Assembly: GCA_963720805.1 (NCBI GenBank)
Contig: CAVRGT010000012.1
Span: 1 to 64,000, forward strand
Length of the DNA: 64,000 nucleotides
Direction of reading: 5' to 3'
Origin: VRUE01 sp963720805
GTDB lineage: Bacteria > Actinomycetota > Thermoleophilia > Solirubrobacterales > 70-9
The position numbers and the translations under genes are program-made. The notes beneath the pieces are model-generated. The model did not search any database. It saw only the letters and a program-made list of their open reading frames with translations, and was not told where the DNA came from. Below are positions 49,437 to 57,621 of the stretch, piece by piece. Numbering within the stretch: the stretch's first letter is position 1; every line of letters begins with the position of its first letter.

Positions 49437-50662
49437 ATGGCAGCAACGAGAACTGCGGGAGTCGACTGGGCCAGCGAGGCCCACGAGGTCTGCATCAGCG
49501 ACGAAGGCAAGGTGGCGGAGCGCTTCTCCGCACCTCACGACGAGCGCGGGATCGCCCGCCTGGCTGCGCGGCTCACCCGAGCCGGCATCGCCAGGGTGGC
49601 GATCGAGCGCCCCGACGGGATCCTGGTCGAGCGACTGCTCGCCGCCGGCCTGGAGGTCCTGGCGATCCACCCCAACCAGGTCAAGGCCGCCCGTGCCCGT
49701 TTCGCGGTCGCCCACGGCAAGTCCGATCGCTTCGACGCCTACGTGCTCGCCGAGCTGGCTCGCACCGATGCCCACCGCTTCCGGGCGCTGGTGCCCGATA
49801 CGGAGGAGACCAAGGCGCTCAAGGCGCTGACCCGCGCCCGCGAGGACCTGGTCGGGGTGCGGGTCGAGCTGGCCAACCAGCTGCGTGCTCAACTGCAGGC
49901 TTTCTGGCCGGGAGCCCTGATCTTCGCCGAGGTCGACTCGCCTATTTCCCTCGCCTTCCTGGCGCGCTACCCGAGCCCCGCCGATGCCAAGGGCCTGGGC
50001 GCCGGGCGCATGGCCGGCTTCCTGACCCGCAACGCCTATAGCGGCAGGACCGAGCCCGCCGAGCTGGTGGCGCGGATCAAGGCGGCACCCGAGGGCACGG
50101 CCGGGGAGGCCGAGTGCCAGGCCCGCCGCACGGTCGTGCTCGGCCTGCTCGCCGCCCTGGAGCCGATCGTCGAGGAGATCGCCGAGCTGACCTCGCAGAT
50201 CCGCGAGTGCCTCGTCGCCCACCCCGACGCAGAGATCTTCCGGCCGCTGTTTCGCGACCCGAAGACGACGATCTGCCCGGCGACCCTGATCGCCGAGCTG
50301 GGCGATGCCCGGGGGCGCTACCCGACCGAGGCCGCGATGGCCGCCGATGCCGGGATGAGTCCGGTGGCCCTGGAGTCCGGAAAGCTGCGGGTCGCCACCT
50401 TCAGGCGGGCTTGCGACAAGCGGCTGCGGGTCGCCGTCGCCACCCTGGCCGACTCCACCCGCCACTGGCACCCGTGGGCCAAGGAGGTCTACCGAAAGGC
50501 TCGAGCCAGGGGTCAGGACCACCCGCACGCGATCCGCACGCTGGGGCGTGCGTGGATCAGAGTTCTCTGGCGCTGCTGGCGCGACCGGGTCCCCTATGAC
50601 CCGGCTCGACACGGCAACTTCGGCCGCCTGCAGACGGCGGGGGTTGACACAGGGCGTCTCAT
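49156..50662 (+). mobile_element. IS110-family insertion sequence
   Basis: The boundaries come from reconstructing the interrupted gene: CTCAT occurs at 49151-49155 and again at 50658-50662, and removal of the 1507 bp between restores the reading frame. No terminal inverted repeats, as usual in IS110. It contains a 281-bp non-coding left end and one transposase gene on the plus strand. The length and layout are typical of the IS110 group. Confidence 0.85.
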
Positions 50663-50741
50663 GCGACCCCCGTTTCGGCTTGCGGCGCAGCTTTGTTCGC
50701 GGCGTCTGCATCCCTACCCCTGGTCCGCAAAGGGCGCGTAG
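49437..50741 (+). CDS. IS110-family transposase (DEDD recombinase)
   Basis: About 434 residues. The RuvC-like DEDD set is D10 (AGVDWAS), E58 (VAIERPDG), D97 and D100 (GKSDRFDAYVL). The C-terminal Transposase_20 domain shows AAMAADAGMSPVALESGKL and GQDHPHAIRTLGRAW. The ATG has GAGGAGG in front. The last ~26 codons lie outside the element (beyond 50662), so the stop codon comes from host DNA; this tail is not part of the family sequence. All catalytic residues are present. Confidence 0.9.
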   Translation: MAATRTAGVDWASEAHEVCISDEGKVAERFSAPHDERGIARLAARLTRAGIARVAIERPDGILVERLLAAGLEVLAIHPNQVKAARARFAVAHGKSDRFDAYVLAELARTDAHRFRALVPDTEETKALKALTRAREDLVGVRVELANQLRAQLQAFWPGALIFAEVDSPISLAFLARYPSPADAKGLGAGRMAGFLTRNAYSGRTEPAELVARIKAAPEGTAGEAECQARRTVVLGLLAALEPIVEEIAELTSQIRECLVAHPDAEIFRPLFRDPKTTICPATLIAELGDARGRYPTEAAMAADAGMSPVALESGKLRVATFRRACDKRLRVAVATLADSTRHWHPWAKEVYRKARARGQDHPHAIRTLGRAWIRVLWRCWRDRVPYDPARHGNFGRLQTAGVDTGRLMRPPFRLAAQLCSRRLHPYPWSAKGA

Positions 50742-51082
50742 CGGTGGTGCAGCATCAGGTCGTTGCCGTCGGGGTCGGTGAAGAAGGCCATCTGGCAGAC
50801 GCCGGTGTCGAAGGTCTCGCCGTCGAACTCGACTCCCCTGGCCTCGAGCTCGGCCCGCGCCGCGGCGATGTCCTCGACGTGCAGCGCCGGGTGCGCGTTT
50901 TTCTGCGGCGCGAACTCCCTGCCCAGCTTGGCCGGCTCCCAGATCCCGAAGCAGGTCTCCCCCGCCCAGAATTCGAATTTGCCGCGATCGTCGGGGCGCA
51001 GGCCAAGCGTCTCTATATAGAAGCGCCGCGAGCGCTCGGCGTCGGTCGAGGGAATGCCAATGAAGTCGGTCTTGGTGATCAC
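50714..51082 (-). CDS. VOC-family protein, first gene of an IS-interrupted operon
   Basis: A 122-residue vicinal oxygen chelate protein: DFIGIPSTDAERSRRFYIETLGL, then HPALHVEDIAAARAELEARGV and MAFFTDPDGNDLMLHHRYAP. The His and Glu positions are partly conserved; it may be a dioxygenase-like or antibiotic-binding protein. GTG 51082 is preceded by GGAGGAACC. Its stop is 2 bp from the ATG of the PPOX gene. Confidence 0.82.
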   Translation of the reverse strand: MITKTDFIGIPSTDAERSRRFYIETLGLRPDDRGKFEFWAGETCFGIWEPAKLGREFAPQKNAHPALHVEDIAAARAELEARGVEFDGETFDTGVCQMAFFTDPDGNDLMLHHRYAPFADQG

Positions 51083-51513
51083 GGTTCCTCCGGTCTCGAA
51101 AGCGCCAGGGCCGCCCGAAGGCGGCCCTGGCCAGGTGCTTGGAACGAGCATGAAAGCAGCGTCCGGGTGGGACAAAGCCCGGCATTCCCTGCTCGCCGGT
51201 GCCCGGGGTGGATTCCACCGGGCGCCCCGAAACAGTGCGGCGCCTAGCGGCCCTGCACCTCCAGAGTCCCATTAAGCATGTGAATCAAGTTAGGACCACC
51301 TCCTTTCTCTGGTCCTCCGATTGAAGCAAATGAAGCAGTCGGCCGCCAGGGGAGGGCGCGAAGCGACGCGGCAAACGCGAGAAGAAGGGGCATGTATGCG
51401 TTCATTCAGACACCGCCGCGGCCGACCGGTGCCGGGGCGGACTCGAACACCAGATGAGATTTCTGATCCAACATTCGTGTAGCCTGGCCGCTCCCCAGAG
51501 ACGAGGTCTCTTC
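51083..51513. other. Intergenic region with two hairpins, no gene seen
   Basis: About 430 bases. GCCAGGGCCGCC/GGCGGCCCTGGC (51104-51131) is a perfect 12-bp stem with a CGAA loop, 22 bp upstream of the VOC start. AGGACCA/TGGTCCT (51292-51298, 51310-51316) is a second, shorter hairpin. The stretch around 51270-51330 is less GC-rich and may hold the promoter of the RCC1-like gene. Confidence 0.5.
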
Positions 51514-53361
51514 ATGTTTCACCCGATAGTTCGTTTGGCTGCACTTGCCTCTGTTGCTGTAGCGCTGTACGCACCTACGGTTTCGACGGCATCGCCGCTG
51601 CCTGGCCCGGGGCACGTCGCGGCGGGGGGCACGCACACCTGCGCGATCCGCGATGACGGCACCCTGGCCTGCTGGGGCGATGACTCGGCCGGGCAGCTGG
51701 ACGAAATCCCCGCCGGGACGTTCCGCTCGCTCTCTGCCGGCGGGTCGCATACCTGCGCGATCCACACCGACGGCACGCTCGCCTGCTGGGGCGATGACTC
51801 GGCCGGGCAGCTGGAGGGGATTCCAGGCGGCACCTTCCTCGCGGTCTCTGCCGGCGGCACCCACACCTGCGCGATCCGCGATGACGGCACCCTCGCCTGC
51901 TGGGGAGATGACTCGGCCGGGCAGCTGGACGAAATCCCCGCCGGGACGTTCCGCTCGCTCTCTGCCGGCGGGTCGCATACCTGCGCGATCCACACCGACG
52001 GCACGCTCGCCTGCTGGGGCGATGACTCGGCCGGGCAGCTCTACGAGCCCCCCGAAGAAGAGAGCGCCCCGGTGCATCCCTTCTGGTGGTGGTACTTCCA
52101 CCATCATCATCACCATCCTCCTCCGCCGGAGGACCCCCCCGCCCCGCCCAAGTTCCTCTCCGTCGCCGCCGGCGGCACCCACACCTGCGCGGTCAGCGCC
52201 GCGGGCGAGCTGAGCTGCTGGGGCGACGATTCCGACGGGCAGCTCGACGGCCTGCCGAGCGGTGAGTTCGTCTCGGTCTCCGCCGGCCGCTCGCACAGCT
52301 GCGCGATCCGCGCCGACGGCACGCTCGCCTGCTGGGGCGATGACTCGGCCGGGCAGCTCGACTCGATCCCCGCCGGGGCCTTCCTCGCGGTCACGACCGG
52401 CGGCGCTCACAGCTGCGCCACGGCATCGGCCGGCGGGATCGAGTGCTGGGGCGACAACGGCGACGGCCAGGTGCAGCCGCTGATGATCGCCGAGGCCCTT
52501 GAGGAAGGGACCGTGGGGACGCCGTACGACCACCAGTTCGAAACCACTCCGCAAGCTCCGGGTCCCGTCTTCTCGATCGCCTCCGGGAAAGTTCCCGCCG
52601 GCCTCAAAATCACCGCCGACGGCGAGCTCGCCGGCACGCCGACCGAATCCGGCAACTTCGACTTCACCGTGATCGCCGCCAACGGGCTCACCGCCGCCGC
52701 CGAAGAAGAAGTGACCCTGGCGGTTGCCGCGCCGCCGGCGCCCCCCGTGCAGACCGAGGTCGTGCCCCAGGACACCGGGCTCCCGCCTCCGATCGGCGGC
52801 GTCAACGTCAACCTCGAACCGGCCGGCGGCAGCGTCAAGACGAAGTGCCCGGGCGAGAGCGGCTTCGTGCCGCTCAACGTCCCCAAGCAGGTCCCGCTCG
52901 GCTGCCTGGTCGACACCGGCAACGGCGTCGTCAACCTGACCGCGGCCAAACTCGGCGAAGAAGGCTTCGAGTCGGCCTACTTCTGGGGCGGCACTTTCGC
53001 CGTCGGCCAGAGCCCCGGCGAGACCGAACTGAAACTGGCCGGCAAGCTCAAATGCGAGAAGCGCAAATCGTCCGGCCAGTCGAGGCGCGGGCGCGGCAGT
53101 CGCATCGCCATGCGCGGCAGCTCCGGCGGTGGGCGCAAGCTCTGGGGCAGCGGCAAAGGCAACTTCAAGACCTCCGGCAACTACGGCTCGGCGACCGTGC
53201 GCGGCACCGTCTGGCTGGTCCGCGACCGCTGCGACAACTCGACCCAGTTCGGCGTCCGCGAAGGCATCGTTACCGTCGATGACTTCGTCAAGGGAACCAC
53301 CGTCTTCCTGCACCCCGGCCAGCGCTACGTTGCGAAAGCGTCGATCCCCCGTTTGCGCTGA
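51514..53361 (+). CDS. Secreted RCC1-like repeat protein with putative Ig domain
   Basis: A 615-residue exported protein. The signal peptide ends near APTVSTA. Seven or so 38-residue RCC1-type repeats follow (SAGGxHTCAIRxDGTLACWGDDSAGQL). After the fourth repeat comes an odd linker PFWWWYFHHHHHHPPPPEDPP. Next is a putative-Ig domain (GTPYDHQF...PAGLKITADGELAGTPTESGNF), then a basic C-terminal domain. The first four repeats derive from a recent duplication: 134 nt are identical at 51679-51812 and 51907-52040. The ATG at 51514 is preferred to 51454 because only it starts directly before the signal peptide. Likely surface-exposed, binding function unknown. Confidence 0.82.
   Translation: MFHPIVRLAALASVAVALYAPTVSTASPLPGPGHVAAGGTHTCAIRDDGTLACWGDDSAGQLDEIPAGTFRSLSAGGSHTCAIHTDGTLACWGDDSAGQLEGIPGGTFLAVSAGGTHTCAIRDDGTLACWGDDSAGQLDEIPAGTFRSLSAGGSHTCAIHTDGTLACWGDDSAGQLYEPPEEESAPVHPFWWWYFHHHHHHPPPPEDPPAPPKFLSVAAGGTHTCAVSAAGELSCWGDDSDGQLDGLPSGEFVSVSAGRSHSCAIRADGTLACWGDDSAGQLDSIPAGAFLAVTTGGAHSCATASAGGIECWGDNGDGQVQPLMIAEALEEGTVGTPYDHQFETTPQAPGPVFSIASGKVPAGLKITADGELAGTPTESGNFDFTVIAANGLTAAAEEEVTLAVAAPPAPPVQTEVVPQDTGLPPPIGGVNVNLEPAGGSVKTKCPGESGFVPLNVPKQVPLGCLVDTGNGVVNLTAAKLGEEGFESAYFWGGTFAVGQSPGETELKLAGKLKCEKRKSSGQSRRGRGSRIAMRGSSGGGRKLWGSGKGNFKTSGNYGSATVRGTVWLVRDRCDNSTQFGVREGIVTVDDFVKGTTVFLHPGQRYVAKASIPRLR
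51679..52040 (+). repeat. 228-bp direct repeat within the RCC1-like gene
   Basis: Two RCC1 units (76 residues) are duplicated with a 228-bp period. 51679-51812 and 51907-52040 are identical over 134 nt. Three substitutions lie just before the identical part. This points to recent duplication or gene conversion. Confidence 0.8.
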
Positions 53362-53403
53362 TGAGGGCAAGTCGCACCCGGAACCGGGGCTGGAGCCGAT
53401 ACG

Positions 53404-53805
53404 TTGCCCGCCGTGGACTGGGTAGAGATCTTCGTCGTCTTCGCCGTTTCCCACCTGGTGGGGGACTTCATGCTGCAGACGGACTGGCAGGCGACCCACA
53501 AGTTCGGCGGCCTGGGACCAAGCCCCGAGTCGCGGCGCGCCCTGCTCGCCCACACCGCCACCTACACGCTCGCCTTCGTGCCGGCGCTGATCTGGCTCTC
53601 GACCGAGATCGGCGCCTGGGCGCTCGGAGTGGCGGCGCTGATCGCCCTGCCGCACATGGTCCAGGACGACGGTCGCCTGCTCGACGCCTACCTGCGCAGG
53701 GTCAAGCGCGTCCAGGGGGAACCGCCCGGGGGCCTGCGGCTGGCGCTCGACCAGAGTTTCCACATGGTCTTTCTCTTCCTCCTCGCCCTGCTCGCCGCGG
53801 CCTGA
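53404..53805 (+). CDS. DUF3307 membrane protein
   Basis: A 133-residue protein: WVEIFVVFAVSHLVGDFMLQTDWQATHK (helix 1 with the conserved H-GDF-LQ-x-W), then HTATYTLAFVPALIWLS, ALGVAALIALPHMVQDD and a C-terminal helix. The pattern fits DUF3307, a four-helix membrane family of unknown role. The frame starts at TTG 53404; GTG 53413 is the alternative. It lies 42 bp after the RCC1-like gene on the same strand. Confidence 0.72.
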   Translation: MPAVDWVEIFVVFAVSHLVGDFMLQTDWQATHKFGGLGPSPESRRALLAHTATYTLAFVPALIWLSTEIGAWALGVAALIALPHMVQDDGRLLDAYLRRVKRVQGEPPGGLRLALDQSFHMVFLFLLALLAAA

Positions 53806-53825
53806 GCGGTCAACACCGTCTACTG

Positions 53826-54134
53826 GTGGCGGCCGTGCTGGCCCTTGCTCTGCTCGCTCCGGCGGCCGCAGGGGCGAGCACGCTGACGATCCCGGCGGCG
53901 CGCGAGAAGGCGGCCAGTTTCGCCAAGAGCACCTGCGCTCAGGACCAGAGCTGCATCCGCAACGGCGTCCTCAACTGCCGCCGCGACAGCCCCCACATCG
54001 CCTTCTGCCGCATCTTCCTCCAGCGCCACACCAAGGCGCAGGGGCGCTACACCTGCAACCGCCTGATCCGGCTCTCGCTGGACCCCAAGACGCACCGCGT
54101 CCCGGTCACCGGCCTCGGCCGCTGGCACTGCTGA
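53826..54134 (+). CDS. Small secreted six-cysteine protein
   Basis: A 102-residue frame from GTG 53826. The signal peptide VAAVLALALLAPAAAGA is followed by about 85 residues with six Cys (STCAQDQSC, LNCRRD, AFCRIF, YTCNRL, RWHC), probably three disulfides. The mature part is basic. There is no good ribosome binding site, but the DUF3307 stop lies 20 bp upstream, so coupled translation is possible. I do not recognise the family. Confidence 0.55.
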   Translation: MAAVLALALLAPAAAGASTLTIPAAREKAASFAKSTCAQDQSCIRNGVLNCRRDSPHIAFCRIFLQRHTKAQGRYTCNRLIRLSLDPKTHRVPVTGLGRWHC

Positions 54135-54147
54135 GCGCAGCCCCGGT

Positions 54148-55830
54148 CTACTCCGAGAGCGAGCTGGGGATCTCGTGTTCCCGGCTCGTCCAGCGAGCTT
54201 CGGCGACGTTGCCGGCGACCTGGCGGCTGCGGCGATGGCCGGTGACGGCGAGTAGGAACTGGTCGCGCTCGAGAACGAGCAGGCGGGTCCGGGCGGTGGT
54301 GCGAACGGTGGCCGTGCGGGGCACGTCATGGAGCAGGGCGATCTCGCCGAACGATTCTCCCGGCCCCTCGTTGCGGCGGAAGACCCCGTTTTCGAAGACC
54401 TCGACCTCGCCCTGCTCGATCAGGAAGAAGCGGTCGCCGATCTCGCCCTGCACGATCACCTCCTCGCCCGCCGGCAGCTCGAGCGGATCGAGGTCGTGGC
54501 TGAGCCGCTCGACCGTGGCGACGGGGAGCGGGGCGAAGATCGAGTTCTCGCGCAGCAACCGGTAGGGGCCCTCGGCGACCGGGGCACCGACCTCATAGGC
54601 GCGCAGCCGTGCCCAGCAGAAGATGACGAAGACCGGCATCAGGGCGCCGAGCGCGATCAGGGCGCCGCGCGGGTGGAGCAGTTCGATCAGGGCGATCGCG
54701 CCGAGCGAGCCGAGCGCCATCGCCGCCAGCCGGCCCGATTCCAGCGAGCTCACCACCCGTCCCATCGTCTCGTCGGAGCCGAGCCGTTGCATCAGGGTTT
54801 TCGCCGCCACCTCGACGAAGACGAAGCCGATGCCGATGCCGAACCAGGCGACGTAGGTCGCCGCCGGCTCGGGCCAGAGCCCGGGCAGCATCGTCGCGGC
54901 GCCGAGGACGAGGCTGCCGCCGGCGATCGCCACCACCAGTTTGCCGCGGTCGAGCAGCAGCGCCAGGCAGGCGCCGCCGACCAGCGAGCCCAGGCCCCAG
55001 CTGGCGTTGAGGAAGCCGACGCTGCCCTCGGCGAGGTGCAGCAGCTCGAGCGCGAAGACGACGAGGATGACATCGGCGAAGCCCTCGAAGAGGAGCAGCA
55101 CGATCAGGGTCAGCGCCGCCAGCCGCACCGCCGGGTGGGCGACGAGGGTGCGCAGGCCGACGCTGACCTCGCGGACCGCGCCCGAGAGCTCCTCATCGTC
55201 ATCGGCGTACCGCGGGCGGCTGTCGCGCCGCACGCCCAGGAGGGCAAGAACCACCAGCAAGACCACCGCCGCGGCGACGCCGAAGACGAACCCGGGCGAG
55301 GTGGCGGTGAGCAGGAAGCCGGTGGCGAGCGCCGCGGTGATGAAGCCGGCGTTTTCCATCGCGCTGTGGTTGACGTTGCTTGCCGAGAGCTCCTGCGGAG
55401 TGCGGGCCAGTAGCGGGAACATCGCCGACTCGGCCGGGACGTAGCCGCTGGAGACGACGGCGAAGAGCGCCGGGAAGATGAAGACGACGCCGGTCGAGGC
55501 ACCCAGCGAGGCTGCCACCGCCGCCCCGGCCAGCACCGCCGCCATCGCCAGGGCGCTGCCGATCAACACCGTGCGCCGCGGCCGGCTGTCGGCGATCAAA
55601 CCGGCGAAGGGCGAGGCGAGCGCCCCGGGCAATAGGCGGACCAGGGCGACGAGGCCGACGCCGAGGACGCCGTGGGCCTCGAAGCCGTAGACGCCGAGCG
55701 CGATCGTGAAGCTCCAGCCGGCGAAGGAGACGCCGATTCGGGCCAGGCCGAGCAGCCCGAGGTCGCGGTTCTCGAAGTCGAGCATCAAGGCCCGGACGCT
55801 GAGGCGCAGCTGCTGCGCCGCCCTTTTCAT
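54148..55830 (-). CDS. MFS transporter fused to a C-terminal cyclic nucleotide-binding domain
   Basis: A 560-residue fusion. Residues 1-415 are a 12-helix major facilitator (ASPFAGLIADSRPRRTVLIG in loop 2-3). Residues ~430-540 are a cNMP-binding beta-barrel: LELPAGEEVIVQGEIGDRFFLI and the phosphate-binding cassette FGEIALLHDVPRTATV, with the conserved Glu and Arg that contact the ribose and phosphate. Transport could therefore be gated by cAMP or cGMP. The ATG lies 24 bp from the start of a divergent class III nucleotide cyclase gene, which strongly suggests a functional pair. Substrate unknown. Confidence 0.85.
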   Translation of the reverse strand: MKRAAQQLRLSVRALMLDFENRDLGLLGLARIGVSFAGWSFTIALGVYGFEAHGVLGVGLVALVRLLPGALASPFAGLIADSRPRRTVLIGSALAMAAVLAGAAVAASLGASTGVVFIFPALFAVVSSGYVPAESAMFPLLARTPQELSASNVNHSAMENAGFITAALATGFLLTATSPGFVFGVAAAVVLLVVLALLGVRRDSRPRYADDDEELSGAVREVSVGLRTLVAHPAVRLAALTLIVLLLFEGFADVILVVFALELLHLAEGSVGFLNASWGLGSLVGGACLALLLDRGKLVVAIAGGSLVLGAATMLPGLWPEPAATYVAWFGIGIGFVFVEVAAKTLMQRLGSDETMGRVVSSLESGRLAAMALGSLGAIALIELLHPRGALIALGALMPVFVIFCWARLRAYEVGAPVAEGPYRLLRENSIFAPLPVATVERLSHDLDPLELPAGEEVIVQGEIGDRFFLIEQGEVEVFENGVFRRNEGPGESFGEIALLHDVPRTATVRTTARTRLLVLERDQFLLAVTGHRRSRQVAGNVAEARWTSREHEIPSSLSE

Positions 55831-55841
55831 CGTGCGGGCAA

Positions 55842-55847
55842 GATAAT
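55842..55847 (+). promoter_or_regulatory. -10-like GATAAT before the cyclase gene
   Basis: GATAAT lies 7 nt before GTG 55855, in the 24-bp gap between the two divergent genes. It is a leaderless-type arrangement. Confidence 0.4.
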
Positions 55848-55854
55848 CACTCCG

Positions 55855-57621
55855 GTGAGTGCACCTCGGTCACTGCGACGCCGCCGTGAAGTTGCGCTGC
55901 TCGTCGTCGCCCTGGCGGCGGCCGGGCTGGCGCTGATCGCCTACGGGGCGAGCCTGATGCGCTCGCTGGAGCTGGGCAGCGTCGACGCCCGCTTCTCGCT
56001 GCGCGGCAGCCAGGAGCGGCCCAGCGACATCGTCTTCGTCAAGGTCGATGACCGCACCTTCAGCGACCTCAACACCCAGTGGCCCTTCCCCCGCTCCCTG
56101 CACGCCCGGGTGATCGACCGGCTGCGCGAAGCGGGCGCCAAGACGATCGCCGTCGACATCCAGTTCACCGAGCCGACCGTGCCGCGCCAGGACAACACCC
56201 TGATCGAATCGATCGCCCGCGCGGGCGGCGTCGTCCTCTCCACCACCGAAGTCGACAAGCACGGGGAAAGCAGGATCTTCGGCGGCGAATCGGTGGTTCA
56301 CGAAATCGGCGCCCAGGCCGGCAACACCGTGATCGAGCCCGACCCCGGCGGCGCGAGTCGCAAGATGCACTACGAGTTCGACGGCCTGCCCAGCTTCGCC
56401 ATCGTCGCCGCCGAAGCGGCGAGCGGCGAGCCGATCGACCCGGCTGAGATGGAAGGCGACGGCAGCGCCTGGATCGACTTCCGCGGCCCGCCCGGGACCT
56501 TCCGCCAGGTCTCCTACTCGAGCGTCCTGCGCGGCCAGGTGCCCGCCGCGGTCTTCCGCGGCAAGACGGTCATCGTCGGCGCCTCGGCCCCTTCGCTACA
56601 GGATCTGCACCCGACCTCGACCACCGGCGACGAACTGATGGCGGGGCCGGAAATTCAGGCGAACGCGGTCTGGACGGCCGAGCACGGCTTCCCGCTCGGC
56701 TCCTCCGGCCCGCTGCTCGACCTGATGCTGATCCTCTTGATGGCGGCGGCCCCGGCGGCCGCGACCCTGCGCCTGACCCCGCTGCTGGCGCTGCTCGTCG
56801 CGCTCGGCCTCGGGCTTCTCTACGCGGTTGCGGCCCAGCTCACCTTCAACGCCGGCACCGTGCTGCCGCTCGTCTACCCGCTGCTCGCCCTGGTCCTCTC
56901 TGCCCTTGGGGCGCTGGCCGTCAACTACGTGCTCAACTCGATGGAGCGCCAGCGCGTCCACGACACCTTCTCGCGCTTCGTCCCCGCCGCGGTCGTCAAC
57001 GACGTGCTCGCCCGCACCGACCAAGACCTCCGACTGGGTGGAGTGCGGCGCGAGGGCACCGTGCTCTTCTGCGACCTGCGCGGCTTCACCAGCTTCTCCG
57101 AGTCGCTGCCGCCCGATTCCGTGATCGAGGTGCTCAACCACTACCTGGAGGAGATGAGCGACGCGATCATGGACCACGGCGGCACCCTGGTCGCATACAT
57201 GGGCGACGGGATCATGGCCGTCTTCGGGGCTCCACTGGAGCAGCCCAACCACGCCGACCGCGCCCTCGCCTCGGCGCGGGAGATGCTCGACCTGCGCCTG
57301 CCGCGCTTCAACCAGTGGCTGGAGCAGGCGGGGATGGGCCGCGGCTTCGCGATCGGCATCGGCATCAACAGCGGCCCGGTGATGTCGGGCCAGGTCGGCT
57401 CCAAACGCCGCATCGAGTACACCGCAATCGGCGACACCACCAACACCGCGGCCCGCCTCGAGGGCATGACCAAAGGCTCCGGGCACCAGCTCTACGTCGC
57501 CGACTCGACCCGGCAGGCGCTGGAGGTCGGCGACAACGACCTGGAGCTGGTCGGCGAGCTCGAGGTCCGTGGCCGCACCCACCCGATCACGGTCTGGACC
57601 CTGCCGGCGGAGCCAGAGTAG
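55855..57621 (+). CDS. CHASE2-domain class III adenylate/guanylate cyclase
   Basis: A 588-residue protein. One N-terminal membrane helix is followed by an extracytoplasmic CHASE2 sensor (about residues 40-280: DIVFVKVDDRTFSDL, GPEIQANAVWT), three more membrane helices (to ~350), and a cyclase domain (about 395-580). Catalytic parts are VLFCDLRGFTSFSE (metal Asp), YMGDGIMAVFGAP (second metal Asp) and GSKRRIEYTAIGDTTNTAARLE (transition-state region). The Lys in the last motif favours ATP as substrate. It is divergent from the cNMP-binding MFS gene. GTG start. Confidence 0.9.
   Translation: MSAPRSLRRRREVALLVVALAAAGLALIAYGASLMRSLELGSVDARFSLRGSQERPSDIVFVKVDDRTFSDLNTQWPFPRSLHARVIDRLREAGAKTIAVDIQFTEPTVPRQDNTLIESIARAGGVVLSTTEVDKHGESRIFGGESVVHEIGAQAGNTVIEPDPGGASRKMHYEFDGLPSFAIVAAEAASGEPIDPAEMEGDGSAWIDFRGPPGTFRQVSYSSVLRGQVPAAVFRGKTVIVGASAPSLQDLHPTSTTGDELMAGPEIQANAVWTAEHGFPLGSSGPLLDLMLILLMAAAPAAATLRLTPLLALLVALGLGLLYAVAAQLTFNAGTVLPLVYPLLALVLSALGALAVNYVLNSMERQRVHDTFSRFVPAAVVNDVLARTDQDLRLGGVRREGTVLFCDLRGFTSFSESLPPDSVIEVLNHYLEEMSDAIMDHGGTLVAYMGDGIMAVFGAPLEQPNHADRALASAREMLDLRLPRFNQWLEQAGMGRGFAIGIGINSGPVMSGQVGSKRRIEYTAIGDTTNTAARLEGMTKGSGHQLYVADSTRQALEVGDNDLELVGELEVRGRTHPITVWTLPAEPE

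Larger units (their letters stand above)
48536..50711 (-). pseudogene. PPOX-type (NimA-like) FMN-binding protein gene split by the IS110 element
   Basis: The 3' part (48536-49155) encodes ERAVIEAIFDQALVSHLGLI, VIPTLHVRIGSKVYLHGSAAS, the pyridoxamine 5'-phosphate oxidase-related fold seen in 5-nitroimidazole-type reductases. Its N-terminus is missing at the element. Right of it, ATG 50711 opens MQTPRTKLRRKPKRGS. Deleting 49156-50662, keeping one CTCAT, restores RGSHERAVIEAIF and a 222-residue protein. The start lies 2 bp after the VOC stop, so VOC, this gene and the membrane protein form one operon. Confidence 0.85.

Noticed and set aside
49295..50665. CGCATGAGAC/GTCTCATGCG as terminal inverted repeats of the IS110 element
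   Set aside because: The reconstructed gene places the left boundary at 49156, well outside the left copy. The complementarity is better explained as a guide-target match.
51628..52060. CRISPR-like regular repeats
   Set aside because: The period (114/228 bp) follows RCC1 codons in a continuous reading frame; there are no spacers.
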